Origin: Portulaca oleracea
Lineage: Eukaryota; Streptophyta; Magnoliopsida; Caryophyllales; Portulacaceae
Direction: 5' to 3'
NCBI GenBank assembly: GCA_029582165.1
Contig: CM055888.1
Span: 29,651,408-29,715,407 of the forward strand
DNA: 64,000 nucleotides
Every line of letters begins with the position of its first letter. The stretch's first letter is position 1. Below are positions 1 to 11,640 of the stretch, piece by piece. Below the pieces are notes generated by a model, which had not been told where the DNA came from, did no database searches, and saw nothing but the letters and a program-made list of their open reading frames with translations. The position numbers and the translations under genes are program-made.

Positions 1-3000
1 TTCAGAAACACCAGACATAGTGTAAACAGACGAATCACTGGATGCCCCATCAACCTTAGTTGATTGCAGATACACCGCAACGGAAGCCCAAGGAAGACCC
101 CGAAGAGCCTTCGATTTAGTAATAGCAGAACTCTTGTTTACCTGTCCACTACCTAAGCATTCACTCACTATCCAAGTGTGTTCCACATGATCCAATAAGC
201 ACTGTTCTGTTACCACAACCTTCTGACATCTCCTTGGAAGATTTCCTTCTCCAAACCCACTCAACTTATCCAGAAACTTTTCTTTATCCACATTTTTCTG
301 CTGATTACCATTAAGATAATTAAATAAATGTTGGAGGGCATGTGGCAACGGCTCTGGATCAAGAAAAGCGTGCCTTTGGACATGGTGCACAAGTTTCATT
401 TCCATACTAGCTCCATCCTTCACATATAGGGAGATGGACTTCACTCGCCGTAGGAAAAGCAGGGTCTCAGAAACAACTTCAGAAAATGAAGAGAAAAGGG
501 ACATGACATCTTCAGGTGCGTATCCTTCCTGTTTTATTTGACTTCGAGGAGCAACAACAGCAGTCCTAAGAGGAAACCGAAAGAGGGTACCAGGAAATTG
601 ACTTTGCAAGTCACAACCAAAATGCAAAAAAGGTGAAAATTGATCTGGAAATTGCTCTAGAATTCTTCTACCCGCAAACTTGATTCGCAAACCAGGATGA
701 GATGGAGATATTCCAGGCAAGTTACATGCGTGTGGATCAAACATCACTATATTTTCCCCAGAAACAAAAGAAGGAATGTCTGTAAAATGGTAGACACAAT
801 TGAAGCCAAGGCCAAACCTACCAATTGCAAAGGGCTTTTCTAGTTTGCTATCCTGACCAATGCGAGATATTGCATAAAGATCTTGTGGGCTGAAAACGGA
901 GTCATTGTAACAATACAAAGCAGGGCCCTGCCAGTCTGCCATCTCAGGTGAAAGCACAGATGAAGTACCATATTGAGTTTTATCCAATAGAAAAGCCACC
1001 TTCGAAGCTCCTGCATCCTCAGCATTCTGTGCCAATTCAAAAAGGATCCCAGGCCCATCAGCATACATCTCAAGTATATGTTTTAGTCTAGTTGTCAAAG
1101 CTTCATGCTGACCAAAAGCTTCAGCAGCCCCAGAGAGACTCAAATTCATTGAATCAGCACTCTCAGCCAGCAATGACCGACGAAGTGAACAGACACCAAG
1201 CTTCTCTGCAACATCATTCGATATATTACCATGAACAAACCTCTGAACAGATTGCCTAGCACTCAAGGATAGCGTGGATGGATGATCGGATGAAATGTCG
1301 GAATCTTCTGAGCCCAGCAACCAGGGAGCATCATTATAGACTAAATCTGATGCAGGCAGGAGCCGACTTGATGCATCAGGTAAGTAGATCTTTACTTGCT
1401 TTTCATTAAACGGTGCCTCAGCCAAATGCTGCACTATCAGTATAGCAGCTGTGAGCTCCTCTGCAGTCAAAGGATCAAGCCCTTTCCGCGTGGCCATTCT
1501 GCACAATATATTGGCATAATCACTGAAATTTAAGAACTCTCGGATTCCAAGCTCCAAAAACAGTTCTCGGAAGACAGCTAAATCCACGGGTATAACACGG
1601 ATATAAGGAGCCAAATGTAAAGGGCCACTAAGAACAACTTCTTCAGCAGTGGCAAACCCATCCCCTACCCAAATCCAACGGCAACCTTCCAGAACAGCTT
1701 TAACAATGTCCATCTCATCTGAACCAATCAATTCTGTCAGTCTCGCATATATCCTTGGCATTGCAAGGGCTAATTGCTGTCGGAACGCTTGATCAGTCAC
1801 AATCTCATTATCTTTTCCAAGCTCAAGGATTTGGGCAGCAACAACACTTCCACCTGGAGGAGAAGACCACCCAAGATGATAAGATAACACTGTTGAAGAG
1901 CAATCTCCATCAAGTATTCGCATACTAGCTGAGACAAGCCACAAGTCTGCCTTAGGTCTCACAAGCTTTGGAGGAGCAACTGCTGATGATACACCAGGCC
2001 AAGGTAAAGCTTTATGTGGAGCACTAACAAGGACCGGGCACCAGCAAATTATTTGAAGGTCATTCCAAAATTTCTCTAGGTCAGATTTCAAATTGCGAGG
2101 CCTGAATGCAGTTGCAGCACGGGAAAATATTCTATTCAATGCTCCTTGGTCATCATTTAGAGGAACGGTTGCCCACTTATGTGCATTTGCCTCTAGGTAT
2201 GCAAGTAGAACCTTTCCTCTAAAACAAGCTTTGTCTGGATCCTCTTGTTTTATCTGGTCTATATATTGAGCACTTTGTACTACAGTCTCTGGAGATGCAG
2301 AAGTCCTGAGCCCTAAACCCTGTAGAACATCTAGAATATCCGGTTCTCCAAAAACACCACAAGGAAAAAGGTCAGAGTCCTCTAGCAAAGCAAGTAACTC
2401 CTCATTCCTAGGATCATATAAAGCAGCAGGGCACTTGATAGCACCCTTACTAGTAGGCACAAATTCTATACTCTTCAGAACATCTTTGAAATGTGGATCC
2501 TCAATGCATAGATGCGGCAAATCTCTCAACACAGACAACATTAGGCAGTCACGATCCTCCGCCTTCATATCTTTAATCCTTCCAAACACCTGCCGCCTAT
2601 ATAATTGTGCCTTCCCCATTCGTTCCACTCCATGGTATCTCTGCAATATGTCATCTTCAATATCGGTGGAAGAACAAATGAATTCCATTCCAAGGAAACT
2701 GTGTGGTACATCCATTGGTGGCAGATACTTTTGAGGGTCTACTAGATTAGAGAACTGCAAATTACAAACAGATTCTTCACCATAGACTCTATAGACTGGA
2801 AGTCTCTTACATTTCCACATATCAGACTCGCTCATGTAGCCACCAATGTACCACTTTGGATCAAGAAGAAACCTCCGGAGTTCATCCTTCTCTTCTGCTT
2901 CCAGCACATTAAGACATGTTTGTGTGACACCGGCACTGGATGATACAGCATCAAATATTGACTCTATCACAGCAGGTGCAGTAGCTTCACTAACATACTG

Positions 3001-4209
3001 CGACAAATTTGGATGTTCAACTCCATAATGAGAATCTAATATCTTGCATCCAATTTTATTTAGAACAAGCCTCAACATCTCAGAAAGCTTTTCAACATTA
3101 ATCAACTTTGACTGAGAGGAAAACCTATACAGGTGCCCAGATGTTGACGGTAAGATGGGCCAATCACCAAACAGAGACAAATCTTCACAATGATAATGGA
3201 TATACTGCCAGAATGTAACCAACCAAGCTGGAGTTGGATGGTCAACTTGACCCCCTTCATGCTTCCAGGCAACCCTATTTTTATATCTCCACTCAGCAGG
3301 CATGAATCTACTCAACAACTGCACAAGCTGCTTATGGTCAAAAGCAATTAAATTTGCCCCTGAGCAATGAGCAATAGCTGAGAGCCTGGCCATAATTTTG
3401 TCTGGGATGTTTCGGTCAATTACTTTTTCGGGTATCTGTTGAAGCAGCAGCTTGTACTCCAACTCATTGCATACAAAATATGAAATGCCTTTACAAGCTT
3501 CAGAAAAAGATCCAAAACCACCATTTGCCAAAGGGAGCAATGGTAAATTGTCTGCATATCTTCCAACATCAGAATCTAAGAGATCTTCAAGGCAATATTC
3601 TAGCAAAAGCAACCTCTGAGAACGTCCAAGATTATTCACGGAATTGTTTTGACGAAGAAAGGACCTCACCGTATCCGGAGTCACTATTCTCTGCTGAAAA
3701 TCTTCCATGTATTTCAACAGCATGCCACGCACGGAACCATGGAGACGAACAACGGGCATCCTCAGTTGCACAAGGACATCACTGAGCTCCTCTTTATCAT
3801 TGAATTCCTCATCATGAAGGAAAGATTCAGCAGGTGCCACCCATTTCCCCCCTTCAACATCTGTGTGAAAGACGGGGGCCTGAACAATGTTTCTATATAT
3901 ATGCTGAACCAATATGCTCCATGGCTCCTCAAAGTCACCACTAGGCAAGAGAGAATAGTACAACTTTGTGGGACCTAAAAGACCTTGCACACCAAGTAGC
4001 AAGTTCTTGTAAGCAGGAGCAATCACATCCTCTAAAAGAAGTCTGTTCCAGATGGATCTGATTTTTCCACTTCGATCCATATCTGCACCATACCATATTC
4101 CACGACGATTAGATGAAACTTCAAAGTATGCATTCACATGCACCTTCAATCCTGTCCTTACAGGTAATGGAAGAAAGCAGAAAGCTCGACCATCGTTATG
4201 ACCATCATC
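1..4209 (-). CDS. Exon 3 of the sacsin-like gene (continues past the window edge)
   Basis: The exon is open for 1,403 codons up to the edge. It opens with DDGHNDGRAFCFLPLP and FEVSSNRRGIWYG, conserved after the first ATPase lobe in plant sacsin-like proteins. The second sacsin repeat starts near 1110, with ELAQNAEDAGA around 1045-1010, GRFGLGFNCVYH near 825-790 and GTLFRFPLR near 585. Spot translations at both ends and in the second repeat show no stop or frameshift. One very long exon is the usual structure for this family. Confidence 0.92.
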
Positions 4210-6555
4210 CTGTATAATGCCAGATAACGCGAAGTATGGGAATTAGTTTGACCTCGCCAAGACATATAGGATGACAAGGAGCAGAGAATCAGTCACAACT
4301 GATGTCATCAACATACTATGTTCTATTAATGAGCCTACAGCATAATTTTATTCTCCATCCTTTAAAACAGTTCAAAAGAAAAGCTGGAATTAGGAAACGT
4401 GAGCAGTACTACCATCCCATGCAGTCTCCACAACCGGTCATTGAAACCCAGCTAAATTTGTCACATGAAGGCCAAAATAAGAAAGATTTAGTTCCGTATT
4501 TTGTTCAATTCTTCAGTTTAAAGTGCACTGCTCATGCATACTATTCTGGCAGAAATCCAATTGGGTCAGCTCAATGATAGACAATGGCCCTGCGTCGATC
4601 TGATCAAGCTAAGGGTCCAGAAGTACAAACACAAACAACATAGTCATTTCCGACATTTCCAAAAGAGAAATTTGCAAATATTTTCAAGTTCAAAACACTT
4701 GCAAAGGCAAATACGAGCTACTTATAGAACACATGGTAGCAAGCACTAGGAATGAATTCCGATAATTGATAAGGGATTGGATAAAAGGAGGCCAGCAACT
4801 TACATTTGCTGAGTCATCAGATATACAGGCAGCAACAGATGCCCATGGGAGGAGATGAATATCATATTCCTTGGAGGCCTTAGTAGCAAAGGAACTGATC
4901 CTACTGGATGCTGATGCCATGGTTTGGACTACATAAAAGGTGTCCTTTTTCCTCTGAGCAGAGCTTCCAGTGACAGTCTCACTCACAAAATCTAAAATGA
5001 ACGAGTCCATCTCACAAGCTGAAACACTAGGTAGTTTTGACAATCTCAGAAGCAACTGCCTGTGTGAAATTATATCTTTGTCCGCTGAGCTGACAGAGCA
5101 TGAATACAGTTTCCTTGGTGTTGTCTCTTCAGCATCCCACATAAACATTTCAATTGACATCACACTTTTGAGAAATAACAAAGAAAAGACCCCTTCTTCA
5201 AAAAGCTGCATAAACATAGAGGAGATATCATCTTCGGAGTATGCCTGCCTGGACAGCCTGCTGTTGGCTGCCTGATCTGCATTCCTCAAAGGGAAACGAA
5301 AAAGAGTTCCATTGAAAGGGTTTTTCATGTCACAGCCAAAAGCACAATATGGAAAGAACTGATCTTCATACAATGAAATAGCTGAAGAGCTGACAAACTC
5401 TATCCGCTTTCCCGGATTGGCAGCAGAAACATTTGGAAGATACACTCCTTGAGGATCAAACAGGACCACATACTTCCCACTCACAAACGATGGTAGGTCT
5501 GTTAAATGGTAGACTGAGTTGAACCCCACCCTAACAGACAAAAAGATGGACAATCATCAATTACAGTTTAAGTTACAAAATTTCCAGCAATTAAAGAATG
5601 GCAATCCAATTGAATTTCAAAATTTAACTAGCACGGCCAATTGGCCATTGTAGTAAATTTGTATGGACGTCATCCCTATTTGATCCTAAATTTCAAACTG
5701 ACAGAACTTGACAACAAAAGAAACAATATACAGTTGTTTTTCTTTCAGGTTGCTATACCAGCAGCCCATTTGGGGAAAAAGAATCCCAAAGAAGAAAGGG
5801 TGGGGAGAAGAAATACTGAAGAGCAGTGAGCAGCCAACACTAGGAATTCAAGTTTGAAAATCGATGCCGGTTTAATACAAATTGTTTACCCCACGAGTAA
5901 AATGCATTATACACTGACCCAGTAAAGTTTCACCCTTCTCCCAACTTTAATACCCATAATTTCCACATTGATATACCTACCTAGGATGAATCTTCTAATG
6001 ATGAGTTGACTCCAATGAAACCACAGTTCCATTATTGAAGAGAAGACAACACAAACAGTCGAGCATTCTTGATCCAAATGTTTCAATACCAAGTTCATCA
6101 TTAAATTACATACAGATTACCCCAATTGGAATTCATAATCAACATATTATTACTACATGTTAGTAATACTACATCCAACCCAGAAAACAAACATTAATTT
6201 AAAGAAGAAGAATGACTGACCCAAAACGGCCAGTCTTCCAAGCCTGAGCATGCTTGGTACTGCCCCCAATTCTAGAAATACTAATGAAATCATCCTCGGT
6301 GAAAACGGCGTCGTTGAAGGCAAGAAGAGAAGGACCCTGCCATTGTTTGAGAGTATCGGAAAGGAGAGAGTTGGAGGGATGAGAGCGACGGTCCAAGCAA
6401 AGGCAAACCCTCTTGGCACCGGCATCGTCTGCGTTCTGAATGAGCTCCTTCAGCACCGTTGTTCCTTCTGGGTAGTTCAACAGTACTTCCCTTATTCTCC
6501 GTGTTAGATCCACTTTCTGCCCGAAATCCTCTAGGAATAACGTCGACGAATCCAT
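1..6555 (-). CDS. Sacsin-like protein, N-terminal part (3 exons, runs off the window)
   Basis: Seen: three minus-strand exons join in frame (6555-6221, 5530-4804, 4209-1) to give about 1,757 residues without a stop. Residues 37-47 read ELIQNADDAGA, the N-box of a GHKL/HSP90-type ATPase, followed by the glycine-rich GRFGVGFNSVYH segment across the exon 1/2 junction. A second copy lies near residue 1,390 onward (ELAQNAEDAGA, then GRFGLGFNCVYH). Known: this arrangement is the sacsin repeat. Plant homologues (Arabidopsis AT5G23110 type) are about 4,700 residues with a C-terminal RING finger, so more than half the protein lies beyond the left edge. Inferred role: a large cytosolic co-chaperone or ubiquitin-linked quality-control protein; plant function is poorly defined. 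The start at 6555 gives the N-terminus MDSSTLFLEDFGQ expected for the family; an in-frame ATG at 6588 would add 11 residues. It looks intact. Confidence 0.93.
4210..4803 (-). other. Intron 2 of the sacsin-like gene
   Basis: A 594-nt intron with donor GTAAGT (4803-4798) and acceptor ATTATACAG ending at 4210. It is A+T-rich and non-coding; removing it joins ISDDSAN to the DDGHNDGRAFCF segment typical of the family. Confidence 0.9.
4804..5530 (-). CDS. Exon 2 of the sacsin-like gene
   Basis: This 727-nt exon encodes the rest of the first ATPase lobe (FNSVYHLTDLPSFVSG, then FDPQG, then GTLFRFPLR) and the helical segment after it. It ends ISDDSAN before the consensus donor GTAAGT at 4803. Exons 1 and 2 sum to 1,062 nt (354 codons), so exon 3 begins in phase 0. 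The reading frame is open across the whole exon. Confidence 0.93.
5531..6220 (-). other. Intron 1 of the sacsin-like gene
   Basis: A 690-nt A+T-rich intron with donor GTCAGT at 6220-6215 and acceptor TGTCTGTTAG ending at 5531. Short open frames inside it on either strand have no recognisable similarity and are treated as chance. Confidence 0.88.
6221..6555 (-). CDS. Exon 1 of the sacsin-like gene
   Basis: This 335-nt exon starts with ATG at 6555-6553 and ends before the donor GTCAGT at 6220. It encodes residues 1-111 plus two bases of the next codon, and holds the first N-box (ELIQNADDAGA) and the start of the G1 box (TGRFG). The split glycine codon is completed by the first base of exon 2, which restores the family motif GRFGVGFNSVYH. 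Phase and motif together make the splice site convincing. Confidence 0.93.
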
Positions 6556-6792
6556 TGACGATTCAAGATGACACAAAAAGAGACACACAAACAGAAATAG
6601 TTGACCAGTTGGGTCAAACCTGATTGATTATCAATTCAATATCACAAACACGGTTGAATCAGAATGACAAGGGTTTATCAATGGCGTAGAATTGTTGCCC
6701 CTCACAATGCCGGTGATCATCATTCTTCTCTGACCCACGTACAACCAAAGGCCGCACCAGCCAAATTGGAGTTGCCCCTTGTCCAGGAAAAC

Positions 6793-6800
6793 TATTTATA
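6793..6800 (-). promoter_or_regulatory. TATA box of the sacsin-like gene
   Basis: The minus strand reads TATAAATAG at 6800-6792, about 240 bp upstream of the chosen ATG. This predicts transcription starting near 6765 and a 5' UTR of roughly 200 nt. A pyrimidine-rich run (6800-6840, plus strand) lies just upstream. The position is inferred from sequence only. Confidence 0.55.
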
Positions 6801-6858
6801 CTGCTTTTTCCTTTTTCTTTTTCCTTTTTCCCCTTTTTTTCATTCACATCTATATAGT

Positions 6859-7647
6859 GTGTGTTTGGTTGGATATTGTGGAATGGAACTTGATATATAG
6901 ATGAATGGAATGGAATTAGATTCTTTCACATTATGTATTTGGTTTATTAATACATAATAATAATAATAATATTGTCAAATTAATTTTCAATTTTCAATTT
7001 TCAATTTTTAATATTTTAACTTTTATTTTATTATTATTATTTTTAATTTAATTTTAATTTTAATTTTATTGGAAATAGTTTCAACGGTGAATTAAAGGAA
7101 AATATGAAAATAAATTTATTGGTATAAATTATTTTAATTTTTGAAGATAAGTATTGATATTTTAAGAAATGAGATGTGAAACCTTCCAAAAAGGAGAGGT
7201 ATCAAGTCTTCCTCAAATGGAGGGAACTTGATTCCTATAGATATGAAGTTCCATTCCTTAAGTTTTCAACCAAACATAAAATAAGGCTTTGTTCTTTTAT
7301 GCAGTTCCACACTGCACCTGCCATATTTTTCCACAATTACCACAATCCTTCCATACCATACCATATCATTCCACACTTTACCACAACAATCATAACTTTC
7401 TCTCTTCACTTTTCTCTCTCCTCACTTTTCTCATCTGCTTTTCACATTCTTCGTACTCATCTGTTAAATCAATCATCTTTACCACAAATTTTATCATATC
7501 TTATCATTCCATACCACACTTTTCATAATATTACCATACCATATCATTTGCCACACCCAATTTGCCGCATAATAGAACAGGGCATAAAGGAAGTTGATAC
7601 ATTTAGGTATGAAGTTCAATTCCACAATCTCCAATCAAACACACCCT
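6859..7647. mobile_element. MITE-like element with about 35-bp terminal inverted repeats
   Basis: The left end (GTGTGTTTGGTTGGATATTG from about 6859) is matched in inverted orientation by 7610-7647 (…CCAATCAAACACACCC) with few mismatches, and both ends continue into a matching GTGGAATGGAACTT-type segment. A third, more diverged inverted copy of the terminus lies at 7242-7278, so the right end is duplicated around the nested element at 7285-7583. There is no coding capacity. The GTGTGTTTGG terminus is of the PIF/Harbinger or hAT MITE style; no clean target duplication was found, so the superfamily is open. Confidence 0.6.
7285..7583. mobile_element. Small nested MITE with ATAA flanks
   Basis: The ends GGCTTTGTTCTTTTATGCAG (7285) and its diverged inverse ending GAACAGGGC (7583) form about 20-bp terminal repeats, and ATAA flanks both sides (7281-7284 and 7584-7587). 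The interior is pyrimidine-rich with repeated CATACCATAC-type strings and codes for nothing. It is inserted beside a terminus of the larger element at 6859-7647. Confidence 0.55.
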
Positions 7648-8312
7648 GAATGTGTTCTTACTCCCAACCCAAAAATATATTCTTACTAATTTTGTCATCA
7701 ACTCAGATTAATTTTCTCATGGCTATTGTCTTTCTCTTCCATTACTATCAATCTATATCTTCATTAGTGATTAACTTTATTTATATTATGTGGCTTTCTC
7801 ACGAGTGATCATTATCCTCTTCAATTAATTAGCACATTGAATTCAAAGTTTATCCTCAATATCTGTTGTAATTCATTCAAGTTCAATAATCTATATCTTT
7901 GGGTTGCTTCAAGTAGTTACTGATAACTGTCATTCTGAATAATTCCTTGTTGTTACTTATTATATTCACTATGGACCCTTAAATTTCAAATTCCCATACT
8001 CACAATCATCGTTTGTTCTTGTTATGAAAATTAAAAACCTCAATATTTTCTCTTCCAAAGTAATTCAAGTTAAGTATGCCTTATCATTTGCCTTGTTTTT
8101 GGAATCAGTATGATCACTATCATTCCCGACCATCTTCTATTAGTCATCATTCACATCCGATATTTACTTTGAACTCAAAGGTTATCCACATTTCATCATG
8201 AAATATTAAAGTCATCGTTGTAGATCTTGGCTCCATCATTATCCTTGATATTCATACATATACTTATCATCAATCTTGTCTTCTTGTTTTTTCATTACCT
8301 TATTTATTGAAA
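7648..8312. other. A+T-rich DNA without a recognised feature
   Basis: About 660 bp of T-rich sequence containing many TCATC/TTATC-like strings. No open frame of note, repeat terminus or RNA gene was recognised on either strand. Confidence 0.5.
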
Positions 8313-8716
8313 ATTCTACCATAGTTGAATTTATTTTCAACTATGGTAGTTGAAAATTTTATACCATTCATTTATTAAAAATAAATCATATTTTTTAAAA
8401 AGACTTGTATCCTCCTAAACATGGTTAATTATTGTATCAAGTTACTTTGATCAACCTACATTGATTTTGAATTTTTATGGTAAAGTTAATGATTTTTTCA
8501 CTTTTCAACTACGATAGTTAAAAAAAAAGTCAACTATAGTAGAATTTCCTTTAAAATATTCAATTTTGTAAAAAATTATAACTTCACATATAGATTTACT
8601 TATTGTAACAAATCCTATGGTAAATATATATATTAATTTTAATTTTTAATAACAAAATTAAGGGCAATTATACATTTCAACTACCATAGTTGAAAATAAA
8701 TTCAACTATGGTAGAA
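8313..8716. mobile_element. 404-bp element whose terminal repeats are themselves palindromes
   Basis: The first 43 bp (8313-8355) are the near-exact inverse of the last 43 bp (8674-8716). Each terminus contains CTACCATAGTTGAA followed within five bases by its own complement, so each end alone can fold into a hairpin. A decayed internal copy (…CAACTATAGTAGAATTTCC) sits at about 8505-8550. There is no coding potential. This fits a short foldback or MITE element; no target duplication was identified. Confidence 0.65.
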
Positions 8717-8779
8717 TCTCCCTTTTATTCCCCACACCCACCTATGTTTACTACAATTTTCTCTTTTATTATCATCAAC

Positions 8780-9399
8780 TTTGGGGAAAGGAGTGCTAGT
8801 GACCATGAAACGAGGTGAATTATAGGAAAATAAGTGTCCTGTGAGTAAGTTCAATGAAATAAGGGGAGTAAGATACATAACACTTTATAAAGGGTTTTTG
8901 TGACTAATAGTGGAGAGTCGGACAATATGAGTAATAGCTTCTAAAGAAAACACAAGGGTCTTTGGTTCTAGACAACTTGAGATTAAGTTATAGGGTGATT
9001 TAAGAATATATAGTACTTGGAGAGTGCATGGGTCATTTTAAAGAAGAGTGGAAGCAATGTGGACAAATTATATTTGAGATACACCTTGTGACTCTTACTC
9101 TCATGCAAAGAAATGAAATTGGGTCAATCCAAATAACCAAACTGATTGGAACCCAATGTTTTGGGGTAGCATGTAAGATTTGTTATTCAAAGCCGAGAGT
9201 TTATTTAAATAGTTATGTGAAAATATGAGTTTGTAGTCCTATAAATAGCCGGCTCAATTACTTATGCAAGGATAGTGACATTAAGTATAGTAAGCAACAA
9301 AATCATAGCAACGTGCCAAAATAGTATCAAGCCACACATCCTCGTTAAGTAATTACTTTTATCAAGTTTCGAGGACGAAACTTCTTTTCGGGGGTAGAC
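8780..9399 (+). other. 3' internal tail and polypurine tract of a chromovirus-like element
   Basis: The segment ends TTTCGAGGACGAAACTTC (9367-9384), then a purine tract (CGGGGGTAGA) directly before an LTR start at 9400. The string CGAGGACGAAAC just before the polypurine tract is characteristic of the end of Tekay/Del-like chromoviruses. It shows that the LTR at 9400 is a 3' LTR on the plus strand. The coding region of this element is absent; only non-coding tail remains. Confidence 0.65.
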
Positions 9400-10856
9400 T
9401 GTAATAACTCGACCCTAATACAACGTAATTAAGCTAGTTAATGAGTTAAATTAACTAAATCGCGCATTTCAGTTCAAGTTAACCGATTATGTTTTTGCTG
9501 GACTCGAGGAGAGCAACGATCGTCTTACATCAACGTAGTATGTTATATATATATAAATTATTTATGTGACAATTTCCGCTACTCAAATTACTCTCAAAAT
9601 ATTCAAGTTACTTACCTGACCAAGTTTTATCAAGTCGGCCGATTTGTCAGTAATATTATTATCATACCTTTTTATTTTTTAATTTATTTAAATTTCAATT
9701 TATTCCACCTCCCCATTTTATTACAAGTCTTCCTCTCATTATTTTAATTTATAAAATTCTATCTTGATACCTTAAGCTATTATTAGTTGGGATTTAGTGG
9801 AAATAATATTCTTAAGGGGACAGGTGTAAATATTAATAGAGGTAATAAATCGGGCCTTACTCTTGGGTATTATGATAAAACCCTGCACAATTTTCTTCCC
9901 CTTCTTTCTTTTTCAAACGTTTAATATGAGGCACAAAGAAAGAAAAGAGCAATGCCCTCCTTCACCTTCACTGTCCGTTGCTGGCCTTTGATGCAACCAC
10001 CAGTCGGCCGCCGATAAGCTGGTCGCGCTACCCATCACCGGCCGCGGGCCCTAGGTGAGCCCAGCCCGTCAACCACCACCCCATCCTCATGCTTTTGTCT
10101 CTCTTCCACTCTCCATTGAAGGTGTCTACCCTAACCTTTTCAATTCAAATATGAATTTCATTGTTTAATTTAAAATTTTAATTATTTTTCTTATTAAATT
10201 TAAGTATTTAGAATGAGTACACTTTAAATTACCCATTGGTTTTAGGTTGGATTTTGTTTATGAGTTATGCAAGCTAAGTGTTTGATGTTATGTCTGAATG
10301 AAAGTAAAGAACTTCGTGTATAAATGTATAATATCAAGTTAGGTTGCTCTTGGATGATGAAAGTATGTTGTTCTGATGCCAAATCCTCTTGAATATGAAA
10401 GGATTATTGTTACATATGGTTGCATGTAATTATAGTGGTATTTAATTGACATAAATGATGAGAATTGGGTATAAATATGAGGAATCGAGTGGGAATTATG
10501 GTTGGATGAATCTGATTATGATTATATAGTATGTGCATGTCGTTTTTGGCATCCAAAATGATGATTAATTAGTGATGTGGTTGCTGAACTGATAGTATGA
10601 TGGCCATGGAAATTATACATGAAAGGAATATAACTATAGAAGGATTAATGGCACTAAAACACCAAGAAAAAAGCCTTAACTAATCACTTGGGGGTCAAGT
10701 GAGTAATCTGAATTTTTCCTGGTCAATTAGAGCTTCCCTTGTTCAAATTTTATTGGGGACGATAGCCTTAAGTAATAGTTTTAACCCGATTTTTGAATTT
10801 CGGGATTTCGATGTGTATAACTCAAGTTACGACGAATTGAATCTGGGGGTGTTACA
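9400..10856 (+). mobile_element. 3' LTR of a chromovirus-like Ty3/gypsy element
   Basis: The 1,457-bp segment starts TGTAATAAC and ends GGGGGTGTTACA, giving the inverted termini TGTAA/TTACA, and follows a polypurine tract. Its first 350 bp match, by eye at roughly 75-80%, the minus-strand segment 26632-27091. The sequence right of the LTR (10857 on) is minus-strand Tat-like reverse transcriptase, so this element landed inside, or its truncation joined it to, an older retrotransposon. Confidence 0.75.
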
Positions 10857-11640
10857 TTTTGTACTTTCTTAAACGGAGGAAAAACTTGTGAAGGTTAGCA
10901 ATGTGAGCATCTCTTGTCTTAGATTTAACAATCATGTCATCCACATAAACTTCAACCTCTTTATGCATCATATCATGGAGCAGAGTGTTAGCGGTCATTT
11001 GATATGTTGCACCTGCATTTGTGAGACCGAATGGCATCACCACATAACAATACGTTCCCCAAGGGGTGGTGAACGACGTTTTCTCCATGTCTTCTTCAAC
11101 CATTTTTATCTGATTATAACCGACATATCCATCCATGAAAGATAGAAGCTCATGTTCGCAAGAATTGTCCACTAATACGTCGATGTGAGGTAAAGGGAAA
11201 CTATCTTTGGGGCTAGCTTTGTTGAGGTCTCTGAAATCCACACACATGTGCACCTTTCCATCTTTTTTAGGTACTGGGACAATCTTGGCTATCAATCTTA
11301 TACTGCTTTGATGAATTTAGCATTGAGATGCTTGATCACCTCCTCTTCAATCTTCTTGGCCCACTCTGGCTTGATCATCCTAGCCTTTTGTCGTACAGGC
11401 TTAGCATCGAGGAGCAAAGGTATGGTGTGCTCCACAATATCCCTGTCGATTCCCGGCATGTCCTCATAAGACCAAGCGAATACGTCGACGAATTCCTTAA
11501 GAAGTTTTGCGAAGGCCAATTGTTCCCCTATTGACAGATTACTACCCAGTTTGAGCTCCTGAGGTTGCTCTTCTATCCCTACATTTATACTTATGGTGTC
11601 TTCTATTACTGTCATCTTATGTTCAGATTCATCCAAAGCT
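10857..11640 (-). pseudogene. Tat/Ogre-like Ty3/gypsy reverse transcriptase fragment
   Basis: Two minus-strand frames (11636-11298 and 11295-10857) encode the N-terminal half of a Ty3/gypsy reverse transcriptase. Visible motifs are FAWSYEDMPGID, then VPKKDGKVHMCVDFRDLNKA, then MPFGLTNAGATYQ and the catalytic VYVDDMIVKS. The wording (MHKEVEVYVDD, NAGATYQ) is typical of the Tat/Ogre lineage. The two frames differ, so there is a frameshift near 11296. The fragment stops where the LTR at 9400-10856 begins; RNase H and integrase are absent. It is a plant retrotransposon remnant. Confidence 0.85.

Noticed and set aside
2435..3978. Plus-strand ORFs of 60-109 codons opposite the sacsin-like exon 3
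   Set aside because: Shadows of a conserved 1,403-codon minus-strand frame.
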